Part shown: positions 1 through 5,871 of the stretch, piece by piece
Layout: every line of letters starts with the position of its first letter
Numbering within the stretch: the first letter of the stretch is position 1
NCBI GenBank assembly: GCA_041743935.1
Contig: JBGTLU010000012.1
Span: 1-19,087 of the forward strand
From: JBGTLU01 sp041743935
Lineage (GTDB): Bacteria > Bacteroidota > Bacteroidia > Sphingobacteriales > Sphingobacteriaceae
Reading direction: 5' to 3'
Length of the DNA: 19,087 nt
The notes under the pieces: generated by a model
What the model was told of the DNA's origin: nothing
Seen by the model: only the letters and a program-made list of their open reading frames with translations
The model's database searches: none
Translations under genes and position numbers: made by a program

Positions 1-908
1 TAAATAATGGAGCTAATTTAGGATTAGCCGGAAGTATTACGTACCAAAATAATCAATTTAAACAAGGCACTATAGATTCTGTATTTAATTATCTTGGTTT
101 TTCTGGCAGAGGCTTTTACAAAGCTAAAGCCTCTGAATTAGAAGCAGAGATTAAAGTAAATGATCGCGCTGAATTTAATTTTTCTGCACTGGCGCGCACT
201 AATCTTAAAAACATTGGTTTGGCATTTTCATTTACACAATCCCTTGCCGAACCCGAGTTTATTTTTAAACGGTGGGACGGTAATCATCAACGTTGGTCAA
301 CTAATTTTAAGGACATTAGCACCACCACTATAAATGCTACCGCTGCTATTTTACCTTTGCAGTTTGCCCTACATGCAAATTATCAAATCATAAAAAACTA
401 CACCTATTTTACGGGAGTTTCTCGTTTCAATTTCATAGCGCCAATGCAATTAGATGATGAGTTAGATATTTTCACCATAACTGCTTCTAAAGGGTTTACA
501 TTCGGGAATTACACACTCAAAACGTCGGCAACGTATGCAAAAACAGATTTTGCCGATATTTTAAATACTCCAAAATTTTATACCGAAAACAGTTTTTATT
601 ACACCAGTTCATTGTTTAAAGTATTAAAATTTCAGCTAGGAGTAGAGGGCAGGTATTTTTCAAAAGCCAAGTCGTTTAGCTATACGCCCGAAATCGGAAG
701 ATTTTATGTAGATAATTCCAATCGCGAAATTGGAAATTACCCAATCCTCGATTTATTTTTATCAGCATCCTTAAAACGAGTACGGTTTTTATTACGGTTT
801 GATCACGTAAATCAAGGCTACCCTCAAGATGGATATATTACCGTGCAACGTTACCCAATGCCAGATAGAACCTTTAAATTTGGAGTTAATTGGCGGTTTT
901 ATGATTAA
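1..908 (+). CDS. Putative outer-membrane porin (Porin_10 type), 3' part only
   Basis: The frame is open from base 3 to the TAA at 906-908, giving 301 residues with no start codon in the window, so the gene is cut by the window edge. The protein is rich in alternating aromatic and polar residues typical of beta-barrel strands. It ends with MPDRTFKFGVNWRFYD, the C-terminal signature I associate with the Bacteroidota putative porin family (Porin_10), which closes with an aromatic terminal strand. The expected role is a barrel in the outer membrane; its substrate cannot be read from the sequence. An internal TTG at 219 is not a credible start because the barrel-like sequence continues upstream of it. 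The stop overlaps that of the convergent next gene within the palindrome TTAA. Confidence 0.85.
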   Translation, partial: NNGANLGLAGSITYQNNQFKQGTIDSVFNYLGFSGRGFYKAKASELEAEIKVNDRAEFNFSALARTNLKNIGLAFSFTQSLAEPEFIFKRWDGNHQRWSTNFKDISTTTINATAAILPLQFALHANYQIIKNYTYFTGVSRFNFIAPMQLDDELDIFTITASKGFTFGNYTLKTSATYAKTDFADILNTPKFYTENSFYYTSSLFKVLKFQLGVEGRYFSKAKSFSYTPEIGRFYVDNSNREIGNYPILDLFLSASLKRVRFLLRFDHVNQGYPQDGYITVQRYPMPDRTFKFGVNWRFYD

Positions 909-1468
909 TTATCCTTTTTAAAAGGGTTATCCGGAACCTTAAAGTTCACAGTAGCACCATCACAAGACGGACATTTTCTGCCGTTTGCCAATGCCATGCT
1001 TTTCTTTTTCTCTGCGTTTAATTTTTTGTTCATGGCATCTACTTGTTCTTGTGTAAATTCTAGTCTTACATAATGATTTTTCACTAATTCTTGAATCAAT
1101 TCATCAAATGCCTGTAAACGAAATGGTTCATCTGCCGGTCCTGATGTTAAAACTCTTCTGTAATTTACTGTTCTTGTGCTATCTTCAGGTATTTCAGCAA
1201 CTTCCTTAAATGCTCTTCTAGTTGCATCACAAATCACACATTTTGGGATAAAAAATCCTGCATTGCCTCCAATTTCTTTGCATTGCCAGCGCATAAAATT
1301 CATTTCAACTAATCCTTCTTTTACGGCATCAAACATAAAATCTTTAACCGAAGGCAACTTATCTTTTTCTGGTTCATCTATAGAAGAAAAAAAAGAAGAG
1401 CTTACTAGCCATACAAATATTCCAAAAATATAGACGGGATTTAGGACAGGTTTTTTCATCAGATTCAT
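905..1468 (-). CDS. Exported or membrane-anchored CxxC protein, function unknown
   Basis: I do not recognise this 187-residue protein. Residues 13-28 form one hydrophobic segment after a short Lys-containing N-terminus, which fits a signal peptide or a single membrane anchor; there is no lipobox Cys. The rest is charged and holds five Cys: C63, a C77-V-I-C80 pair and a C166-P-S-C169 pair near the C-terminus. Two CxxC pairs suggest metal binding (zinc-ribbon-like) or a redox role, but this is inference. The start at 1468 follows a well-spaced promoter; Met4 at 1459 is an alternative. The gene converges on the porin gene with a 4-base stop overlap and diverges from the 1508 gene across 39 bases. 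Confidence 0.75.
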   Translation of the reverse strand: MNLMKKPVLNPVYIFGIFVWLVSSSFFSSIDEPEKDKLPSVKDFMFDAVKEGLVEMNFMRWQCKEIGGNAGFFIPKCVICDATRRAFKEVAEIPEDSTRTVNYRRVLTSGPADEPFRLQAFDELIQELVKNHYVRLEFTQEQVDAMNKKLNAEKKKSMALANGRKCPSCDGATVNFKVPDNPFKKDN

Positions 1469-1474
1469 TTTTAT

Positions 1475-1505
1475 TAAAATTAACTATTCTCCGTAACTTT
1501 ACAAA
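1475..1505 (-). promoter_or_regulatory. Promoter of the exported CxxC gene
   Basis: On the minus strand TTTG (1505-1502) is followed after exactly 19 bases by TAATTTTA (1482-1475), one base off the Bacteroidota -33/-7 pattern TTTG-N19-TAnnTTTG. The expected transcription start lies only a few bases before the ATG at 1468. It overlaps the candidate -7 box of the gene on the other strand. Confidence 0.6.
1494..1501 (+). promoter_or_regulatory. Candidate -7 box of the 1508 gene
   Basis: TAACTTTA matches TAnnTTTG except for the last base and sits six bases before the ATG at 1508. No TTTG or TTG is found 19 bases upstream (the bases there are TTAT), so support is partial. Confidence 0.35.
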
Positions 1506-1507
1506 TT

Positions 1508-2008
1508 ATGAGCCATTCCTTTTCACCATCATCCAAAGTTTGGATTTATCAATCTAACAAAGAATTTTCTACCGAAGAATTGGTTTGGTTGCAAAAACAG
1601 TTATTCCATTTTACTGAACAATGGACGGCCCACAACCAACAATTAGTTGCAAAATCAGAGATTAGGTATAAGCGATTTATTATTTTAATGGTGGATGAAA
1701 CGGCAGCTGGTGCTAGTGGTTGCTCCATAGATAAATCAGTACATTTTATGCAAGAGATAGAACGAACTTTAGGGGTTAATTTATTCGACAGATTACAATT
1801 TGCCTATAAAAATGAAGAGAAAATTGTAGTGGTTAATAGGTCGGAAATGGAATTAAACATTGAAAATGGAATAGTCACTAAAAATACCATTGTGTTTAAC
1901 AACCTTGTAACAACAAAAGCAGCATTGGATAATCAATGGGAAATCCCGTTGGCAGAAAGCTGGCATGCTAATTATTTTGCCGATACCTTAAGTAAAGTAT
2001 CTGTTTAA
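1508..2008 (+). CDS. Conserved Bacteroidota protein of unknown function
   Basis: This 166-residue soluble protein has no signal peptide or membrane segment. It starts with a KVWIYQSNKEFSTEE segment and has a central hydrophobic strand (FIILMVDE) followed by ASGCSIDKSVHFMQEIE at about residues 69-85. I recall this layout from a widespread Bacteroidota family that databases often label 'ABC transporter ATPase'. That label is not supported here: there is no Walker A, no LSGGQ-type signature and no Walker B. The conserved GCSID-S-H/R-F stretch looks like the functional core, but its function is unknown. The gene converges on mtgA, sharing the stop palindrome TTAA at 2005-2008. The ATG at 1508 has no SD sequence. 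Confidence 0.8.
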   Translation: MSHSFSPSSKVWIYQSNKEFSTEELVWLQKQLFHFTEQWTAHNQQLVAKSEIRYKRFIILMVDETAAGASGCSIDKSVHFMQEIERTLGVNLFDRLQFAYKNEEKIVVVNRSEMELNIENGIVTKNTIVFNNLVTTKAALDNQWEIPLAESWHANYFADTLSKVSV

Positions 2009-2691
2009 AAATTTAAATCCCCAATTTGCCGCATTCCGCGCATAATTCTGGCTTGTCGGCCATAGATGTAGGACGTTGGTTTTGCTGGGCTCCATCTCCT
2101 TGGGTTTGGTAGTACGGCAGCAATGAGGGCAGCCTCAGCTCGAGTAAGATTTGCAGCCGATTTATTAAAGTAAATTTTGCTTGCAGCTTCTATGCCATAA
2201 ATGCCTTCGCCCATTTCTATTACATTTAAATAAACGTGGAGTATTCTTTTTTTCGACCAAAATATCTCTATCAAGAAGGTAAAATAAACTTCAAAACCCT
2301 TCCTTACCCATGAGCGTTGCGGCCATAAAAAAACATTTTTGGCAACTTGCTGAGTAATGGTGCTACCGCCTTTAAGTACTCGACCTTTTTTTTTCTGGTT
2401 ATAGGTATAAGCTTTCTTTACTGCATCCCAATCAAATCCCATGTGTTCCAAGAATAATTGATCCTCGGCAGCGATTGCAGCTTTTTTCATGTTCATAGAA
2501 ATTTCATCAAAACTCACCCAATCTTTCTTAAACTTCACTGGTTTATCAGAAAATAATTGCCCAACGGTGCGTTCAATCATTAAATAACTAATAGGGGGTG
2601 GTATAAATCTGTAGATGATTACCCAAGAAATACTGATGATGAAAAACCACATCATCAACCTTAAGCAAAATCTAAGCACGCGTTTGAACAT
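2005..2691 (-). CDS. mtgA: Monofunctional peptidoglycan glycosyltransferase
   Basis: The 228-residue protein polymerises lipid II into glycan strands at the outer face of the inner membrane. Residues 8-30 form one N-terminal membrane anchor. The GT51 domain follows: catalytic Glu in AAEDQLF (E76), the GGSTITQQVAKN motif (108-119), the second conserved Glu in FLIEIFWSKKRIL (E142), the HVYLNVIEMG segment (152-161), and ALIAAVLPNPRRWSP. There is no transpeptidase domain, and the length is normal for a monofunctional enzyme. The gene lies just after the terminator of the ribosomal operon, with a candidate -7 box four bases before the ATG. A run of nine A within codons 100-103 is in frame and seems incidental. 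Confidence 0.95.
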   Translation of the reverse strand: MFKRVLRFCLRLMMWFFIISISWVIIYRFIPPPISYLMIERTVGQLFSDKPVKFKKDWVSFDEISMNMKKAAIAAEDQLFLEHMGFDWDAVKKAYTYNQKKKGRVLKGGSTITQQVAKNVFLWPQRSWVRKGFEVYFTFLIEIFWSKKRILHVYLNVIEMGEGIYGIEAASKIYFNKSAANLTRAEAALIAAVLPNPRRWSPAKPTSYIYGRQARIMRGMRQIGDLNF

Positions 2692-2695
2692 GGGA

Positions 2696-2703
2696 TAAAT
2701 GTA
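2696..2703 (-). promoter_or_regulatory. Candidate -7 box of mtgA
   Basis: TACATTTA on the minus strand fits TAnnTTTG except for the last base and is four bases before the mtgA ATG. The matching -33 position would fall inside the upstream terminator stem and reads GGCA, so this promoter is uncertain. Read-through from the ribosomal operon is the alternative. Confidence 0.35.
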
Positions 2704-2714
2704 AAAATTAAATT

Positions 2715-2754
2715 AAAAAAAATGCCTATCTCACTTTCTGAGATAGGCATTTTT
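2715..2754 (-). terminator. Rho-independent terminator of rpsF-rpsR-rplI
   Basis: TGCCTATCTCA (2723-2733) and TGAGATAGGCA (2739-2749) form a perfect 11-bp stem with a 5-base loop. On the minus strand it is followed by eight U (2722-2715). It lies 17 bases after the rplI stop. The A/T flanks on both sides would also let it act on the plus strand. Confidence 0.92.
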
Positions 2755-2770
2755 AGATACGAAATGAAAA

Positions 2771-3214
2771 TTATTCGGCAATTACCTCAAAAGGTACTTG
2801 CACTTTCACTTCTTTATGTAAGTTTAAATTTGCTACGTAAGAACCAATGAATTTTACATCGCTTTCAAATGTAATTTTACGACGATCAACTTCATGTCCT
2901 AATTTTTTCAATGCATCAGATATTTGTAAAGTATTTACTGCACCAAAAATTTTACCGGTTTCTCCGGCCTTAGCACCAATGCTTAACGTAACACCTTCTA
3001 ATCCAGCTGCTATTGCTTCGGCATCTTTTTTAACTTTTTCTTGTTTAAATTGTCCTTGTTTAATGCTTTCAGCTAACACCTTACGATTGCTAGGGTTTGC
3101 GATAACTGCAAATCCTTGTGGTAATAAGAAGTTACGGGCATAACCAGGTTTTACGTTTACAATTTCGTCTTTTTCTCCAACGTGTTTAACGTCTTGTTTT
3201 AGAATAATTTCCAT
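2771..3214 (-). CDS. rplI: 50S ribosomal protein bL9
   Basis: This 147-residue protein begins MEIILKQDVKHVGEKDEIV and continues VKPGYARNFLLPQGFAV, the conserved N-terminal rRNA-binding domain of bL9. A charged linking helix (about 44-75) and the C-terminal domain (about 80-147) follow at normal length. It binds 23S rRNA at the base of the L1 stalk. It is the last gene of the rpsF-rpsR-rplI operon, 13 bases after rpsR, and is followed by a strong terminator. Its start has an AAGGAGG Shine-Dalgarno overlapping the rpsR stop, which is exceptional among the genes in this window. Confidence 0.98.
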   Translation of the reverse strand: MEIILKQDVKHVGEKDEIVNVKPGYARNFLLPQGFAVIANPSNRKVLAESIKQGQFKQEKVKKDAEAIAAGLEGVTLSIGAKAGETGKIFGAVNTLQISDALKKLGHEVDRRKITFESDVKFIGSYVANLNLHKEVKVQVPFEVIAE

Positions 3215-3222
3215 GATTGTTC

Positions 3223-3229
3223 CCTCCTT
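3223..3229 (-). promoter_or_regulatory. Strong Shine-Dalgarno of rplI
   Basis: AAGGAGG lies eight bases before the rplI ATG and overlaps the rpsR stop (TAAGGAGG). It gives seven contiguous pairs with the usual CCUCCUU at the 16S rRNA 3' end. Nearly all other starts in the window have no comparable motif. Confidence 0.85.
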
Positions 3230-3491
3230 ATTTTAAACCATCAGCCACAAAAGGCAAAACTGCAATATGACGAGCACGCTTAACAGCTTGTGCTACTTTA
3301 CGTTGATATTTTAAAGATGTACCCGTTAAACGGCGAGGTAGAATTTTACCTTGCTCATTAACAAACTTCAAAAGGAAGTTGGCATCTTTATAATCAATGT
3401 ACTTAATGCCATTTTTTCTGAAACGGCAATACTTTTTACGTGTTTCATCCACTTTTGGTGGTGTTACGTACGAAATTTGATCTCTAGCCAT
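3228..3491 (-). CDS. rpsR: 30S ribosomal protein bS18
   Basis: This 87-residue basic protein holds the bS18 core: CRFRKNGIKYIDYKD, then LLKFVNEQGKILPRRLTGTS, KYQRKVAQAVKRARHIAVLPF, at normal family length. It pairs with bS6 on the 30S platform. In Bacteroidia ribosome structures bS18, bS6 and bS21 form the pocket that holds the anti-Shine-Dalgarno tail of 16S rRNA. The gene overlaps the end of rpsF by eight bases, so translation is probably coupled. A GGAGG lies six bases before its ATG, inside the rpsF coding region. Confidence 0.98.
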   Translation of the reverse strand: MARDQISYVTPPKVDETRKKYCRFRKNGIKYIDYKDANFLLKFVNEQGKILPRRLTGTSLKYQRKVAQAVKRARHIAVLPFVADGLK

Positions 3492-3855
3492 TGATTGCCT
3501 CCAATTCTCTTTTAGATTTTTTAGGAGCTAAAGTACCTGTACGTTTGCGCTCATTGTATGAGGATGCATGCTTGTCTAACGCAATGGTTAAGAAACGCAT
3601 TACACGCTCATCGCGCTTGTACTCAATTTCCAATTTGTTGATTAATTCGCCTGGAGCCTTAAACTCAGTTACTGTATAGTAACCGGTAGTTTTTTTGCTT
3701 ATCGGGTAAGCTAACTTTTTCAAACCCCAATTGTCTTCGTGGACAATTTCGGCTCCGTTATCAGTCAAAATTTTTCTAAATTTTGCCACTACATCTTTTG
3801 CAGCTTCTTCTGATAACAATGGGGTAAGAATTACTACAGTTTCGAAATTCTTCAT
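3484..3855 (-). CDS. rpsF: 30S ribosomal protein bS6
   Basis: The protein is 123 residues from MKNFETVVILTPLLSEE, the normal bS6 N-terminus. It has a ferredoxin-like fold with the conserved NWGLKKLAYPISKKTTGYY segment at 42-60 and EYKRDERVMRFLTI at 78-91. The frame is open further upstream to a TTG at 3897, but that codon lies inside the promoter -7 box and would not be transcribed; family alignment and the promoter both place the start at 3855. bS6 forms a dimer with bS18, encoded next. The leader has no SD sequence and is A-rich, unlike the two downstream genes. A short hairpin lies at its 5' end. Confidence 0.97.
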   Translation of the reverse strand: MKNFETVVILTPLLSEEAAKDVVAKFRKILTDNGAEIVHEDNWGLKKLAYPISKKTTGYYTVTEFKAPGELINKLEIEYKRDERVMRFLTIALDKHASSYNERKRTGTLAPKKSKRELEAING

Positions 3856-3876
3856 TGTTTGATTTAATTGTTTAAT

Positions 3877-3890
3877 CCGCTTTTTAGCGG
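3877..3890 (-). promoter_or_regulatory. Small hairpin at the 5' end of the rpsF leader
   Basis: On the minus strand CCGCT, AAAA, AGCGG can form a 5-bp GC-rich stem with a 4-base loop, within a few bases of the predicted transcription start and about 20 bases before the rpsF ATG. It may stabilise the mRNA or be part of a bS6:bS18 binding site, as known for rpsF leaders elsewhere; I cannot match it to the published consensus by eye. Confidence 0.4.
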
Positions 3891-3894
3891 GCTG

Positions 3895-3925
3895 CAAATG
3901 TAGTTATTTATACACTAATATCAAA
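3895..3925 (-). promoter_or_regulatory. Promoter of rpsF-rpsR-rplI
   Basis: TTTG (3925-3922) is followed by exactly 19 bases and TACATTTG (3902-3895), a perfect match to the Bacteroidota TTTG-N19-TAnnTTTG consensus. Transcription should start near 3890, giving a leader of about 35 bases. Confidence 0.88.
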
Positions 3926-3964
3926 CATACTTAAGAGATTATAATTTTTTTGTAGTTGGTTTTA

Positions 3965-4004
3965 TACTTTTTTAAAATGGTGGATAACTCCACCTAAAAA
4001 AGTA
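3965..4004. repeat. Long interrupted inverted repeat with near DnaA box
   Basis: The outer arms TACTTTTTTA (3965-3974) and TAAAAAAGTA (3995-4004) are perfect complements. The inner arms GGTGGA (3979-3984) and TCCACC (3989-3994) enclose TAAC, with an unpaired AAAT on the left side only. Bases 3979-3987 read GGTGGATAA, the reverse complement of TTATCCACC, one base off the DnaA box TTATCCACA. The element ends directly against the dnaX -33 box. Confidence 0.6.
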
Positions 4005-4035
4005 CTTGATTTTTTTAGCTAATGCTGTACTTTCG
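4005..4035 (+). promoter_or_regulatory. Promoter of dnaX
   Basis: CTTG (4005-4008), 19 bases, TACTTTCG (4028-4035): one mismatch in each box to the TTTG-N19-TAnnTTTG pattern, with exact spacing. The ATG is at 4041, only five bases after the -7 box, so the mRNA may be leaderless. Confidence 0.7.
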
Positions 4036-4040
4036 TAGCA

Positions 4041-5777
4041 ATGGATAATTTTATTGTTTCGGCCAGAAAATATCGCCCTACAACCTTTAATACGGTTGTT
4101 GGACAATCGCACATTACCAATACTCTAAAAAATGCCATTAAGAACAATCAATTAGCTCAGGCTTTTTTATTTTGTGGCCCAAGAGGGGTAGGTAAAACTA
4201 CCTGCGCACGAGTTTTAGCCAAAACCATAAATTGCGAAAATATTACCCCTGATACCGAAGCATGCGGAGAATGTAGTTCCTGTAAATCTTTTCTGCAGGG
4301 TGCTTCCATGAATTTCCATGAGTTGGATGCTGCATCCAATAATTCGGTAGATGATATAAGAAGCTTGGTGGAACAAGTACGTTATGCGCCACAATCTGGC
4401 AAGTACAAAATTTATATCATCGATGAGGTGCACATGCTTTCTACCAGTGCATTTAATGCATTTCTTAAAACATTGGAAGAGCCACCTCCTTATGCTATTT
4501 TTATTTTAGCAACAACCGAAAAACATAAAATATTACCCACCATTTTATCACGTTGCCAGATCTTTGATTTTAATAGAATTAAAGTGAATGATATGGCTGA
4601 ACATCTACAGCATATTGCCGATAAGGAAAATATTCAGGTAGATACAGATGCATTACATATTATCGCACAAAAAGCAGATGGAGCTTTGAGAGATGCTTTA
4701 TCTATGTTTGATCAAATTACTTCTTTTTCTGGCGGGAATATAACGTATCAGGCGGTAATTGATAATCTAAACATTCTGGATTATGATTATTATTTTAAAG
4801 CAACCGATTTGTTGGTAAATCAACAACTACCTGAAAGCCTGTTATTGTTTAATACCGTTTTAGAAAAAGGCTTTGATGGTAACAATTACATTAACGGTCT
4901 TTGTGAGCATTTTAGGAACTTATTAGTAGCTAAAGACCCAAGTACAATTAAACTTCTAGAAACTAGTGAAGGAATTAAAAAAAGATATCTAGAGCAATCT
5001 CAAACTTCAGAGGTCTCTTTCTTGCTATCTGCATTAAACATTGGTAACCAATGTGATTTAAATTTAAGAACAAGTAAAAACCAACGGTTGCAAGTAGAAT
5101 TGGCATTAATAAAAATGTGCCACATACAAGCTGCATTAAATATTTCTGGTCATTCAGGTTCTGTACCCACAGACTTAAAAAAAAAACCTGAAATAAAAAC
5201 GGATGAATTTAACAAACCAGCTACCACACCAATACAATCGACTAAAAATATTGTAGTTCCGGTTGTAGAAAGTAAAAAAAGTATAACCACTACCAATTTA
5301 AAAACACCTTCCATCCCTAAAACCCCAGTAATATCTTATAGCATTCCGGTAGATAAATTGGAAGTTTCGGATATTGACATTCAAACAGCTAGTGTTAAAA
5401 GAGCAAAAGATGAATTTGATACTATAAGATTAAAAGAAGTTTGGGTAGAATTAAAAGCATGGGCAAAAACACAAAAATCTATCAATTTATTTACTGCACT
5501 TGGGGATGAGATTAATTTAAAGGAGAATTTCGAATTACATTTACAAGTTGAAAATAATTATCAATCTAAACTTATTCAGGACGAAAGACAAGAGATTTTA
5601 TCTTTCTTACGACAAAAACTAAATAACTTTTCTATTGATTTAGTAATTGCAGAAAGTGCAGTTCAAGATTCAAAGAAAAAACTATACACCAACCAGGATA
5701 AGTTTAACCACATGGCAGAAAAAAATCCGAATTTGCTACACATGTTAAAACGTTTGGATTTAGATATAGATTCTTAA
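4041..5777 (+). CDS. dnaX: DNA polymerase III subunit gamma/tau (clamp loader)
   Basis: The 578-residue protein is the ATPase of the clamp loader that places the sliding clamp on DNA. It begins with the family RKYRPTTFNTVVGQ. Walker A is GPRGVGKT (46-53), the zinc module Cys are C65, C75, C78 and C81, Walker B is IIDE (126-129), sensor 1 is ATTEKHK (157-163), and the SRC arginine finger lies near R171. The collar domain reaches about residue 365. From about 385 to 450 runs a low-complexity linker rich in Lys, Thr, Pro and Ser, followed by a helical C-terminal region. A run of ten A at codons 379-382 marks the core/linker border and could produce a short gamma form. The gene is divergent from rpsF. 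Confidence 0.97.
   Translation: MDNFIVSARKYRPTTFNTVVGQSHITNTLKNAIKNNQLAQAFLFCGPRGVGKTTCARVLAKTINCENITPDTEACGECSSCKSFLQGASMNFHELDAASNNSVDDIRSLVEQVRYAPQSGKYKIYIIDEVHMLSTSAFNAFLKTLEEPPPYAIFILATTEKHKILPTILSRCQIFDFNRIKVNDMAEHLQHIADKENIQVDTDALHIIAQKADGALRDALSMFDQITSFSGGNITYQAVIDNLNILDYDYYFKATDLLVNQQLPESLLLFNTVLEKGFDGNNYINGLCEHFRNLLVAKDPSTIKLLETSEGIKKRYLEQSQTSEVSFLLSALNIGNQCDLNLRTSKNQRLQVELALIKMCHIQAALNISGHSGSVPTDLKKKPEIKTDEFNKPATTPIQSTKNIVVPVVESKKSITTTNLKTPSIPKTPVISYSIPVDKLEVSDIDIQTASVKRAKDEFDTIRLKEVWVELKAWAKTQKSINLFTALGDEINLKENFELHLQVENNYQSKLIQDERQEILSFLRQKLNNFSIDLVIAESAVQDSKKKLYTNQDKFNHMAEKNPNLLHMLKRLDLDIDS
5177..5186 (+). other. A10 run in dnaX, candidate slippage site
   Basis: Ten consecutive A cover the last base of TTA and three AAA codons (L379-K382). 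A -1 shift, or one extra A in the mRNA, reads ACC and then TGA at 5189-5191, giving a product of about 383 residues. A +1 shift, or one lost A, reaches TAA at 5194-5196. Either would yield a gamma-like protein ending just after the AAA+ and collar domains. Confidence 0.45.
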
Positions 5778-5848
5778 AAAATCCTGGAAATAAATTAAAT
5801 TTCTATGTCACGCATTGGTTACTCCACAAGGCTTTAAGGATAAATTAT

Positions 5849-5856
5849 TACCTTTG
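5849..5856 (+). promoter_or_regulatory. -7 box of icd
   Basis: TACCTTTG is a perfect match to TAnnTTTG, 15 bases before the ATG at 5872. The expected -33 position reads ACAA, so only the -7 half is supported. Its position excludes the upstream TTG at 5815 as the start. Confidence 0.6.
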
Positions 5857-5871
5857 CGCCAAATTAAATAT

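Noticed and set aside
219..908. A separate short gene starting at TTG 219
   Set aside because: The same frame is open to the window start and continues the barrel-like sequence, so it is the 3' part of a longer porin gene.
1176..1433. Antisense open frame opposite the exported CxxC gene (and similar ones opposite dnaX, eno, mlaF and the hydrolases)
   Set aside because: They lack recognisable protein features, promoters or start context and mirror the codons of well-supported genes.
2386..2394. A9 run in mtgA as a second programmed slippage site
   Set aside because: A shifted product would stop before or lose the catalytic core, with no known precedent or use; it is best seen as background in AT-rich DNA and as a caution for the dnaX case.
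3484..3897. Longer rpsF starting at TTG 3897
   Set aside because: That codon lies inside the -7 box of the promoter, and bS6 proteins begin at the Met corresponding to 3855.
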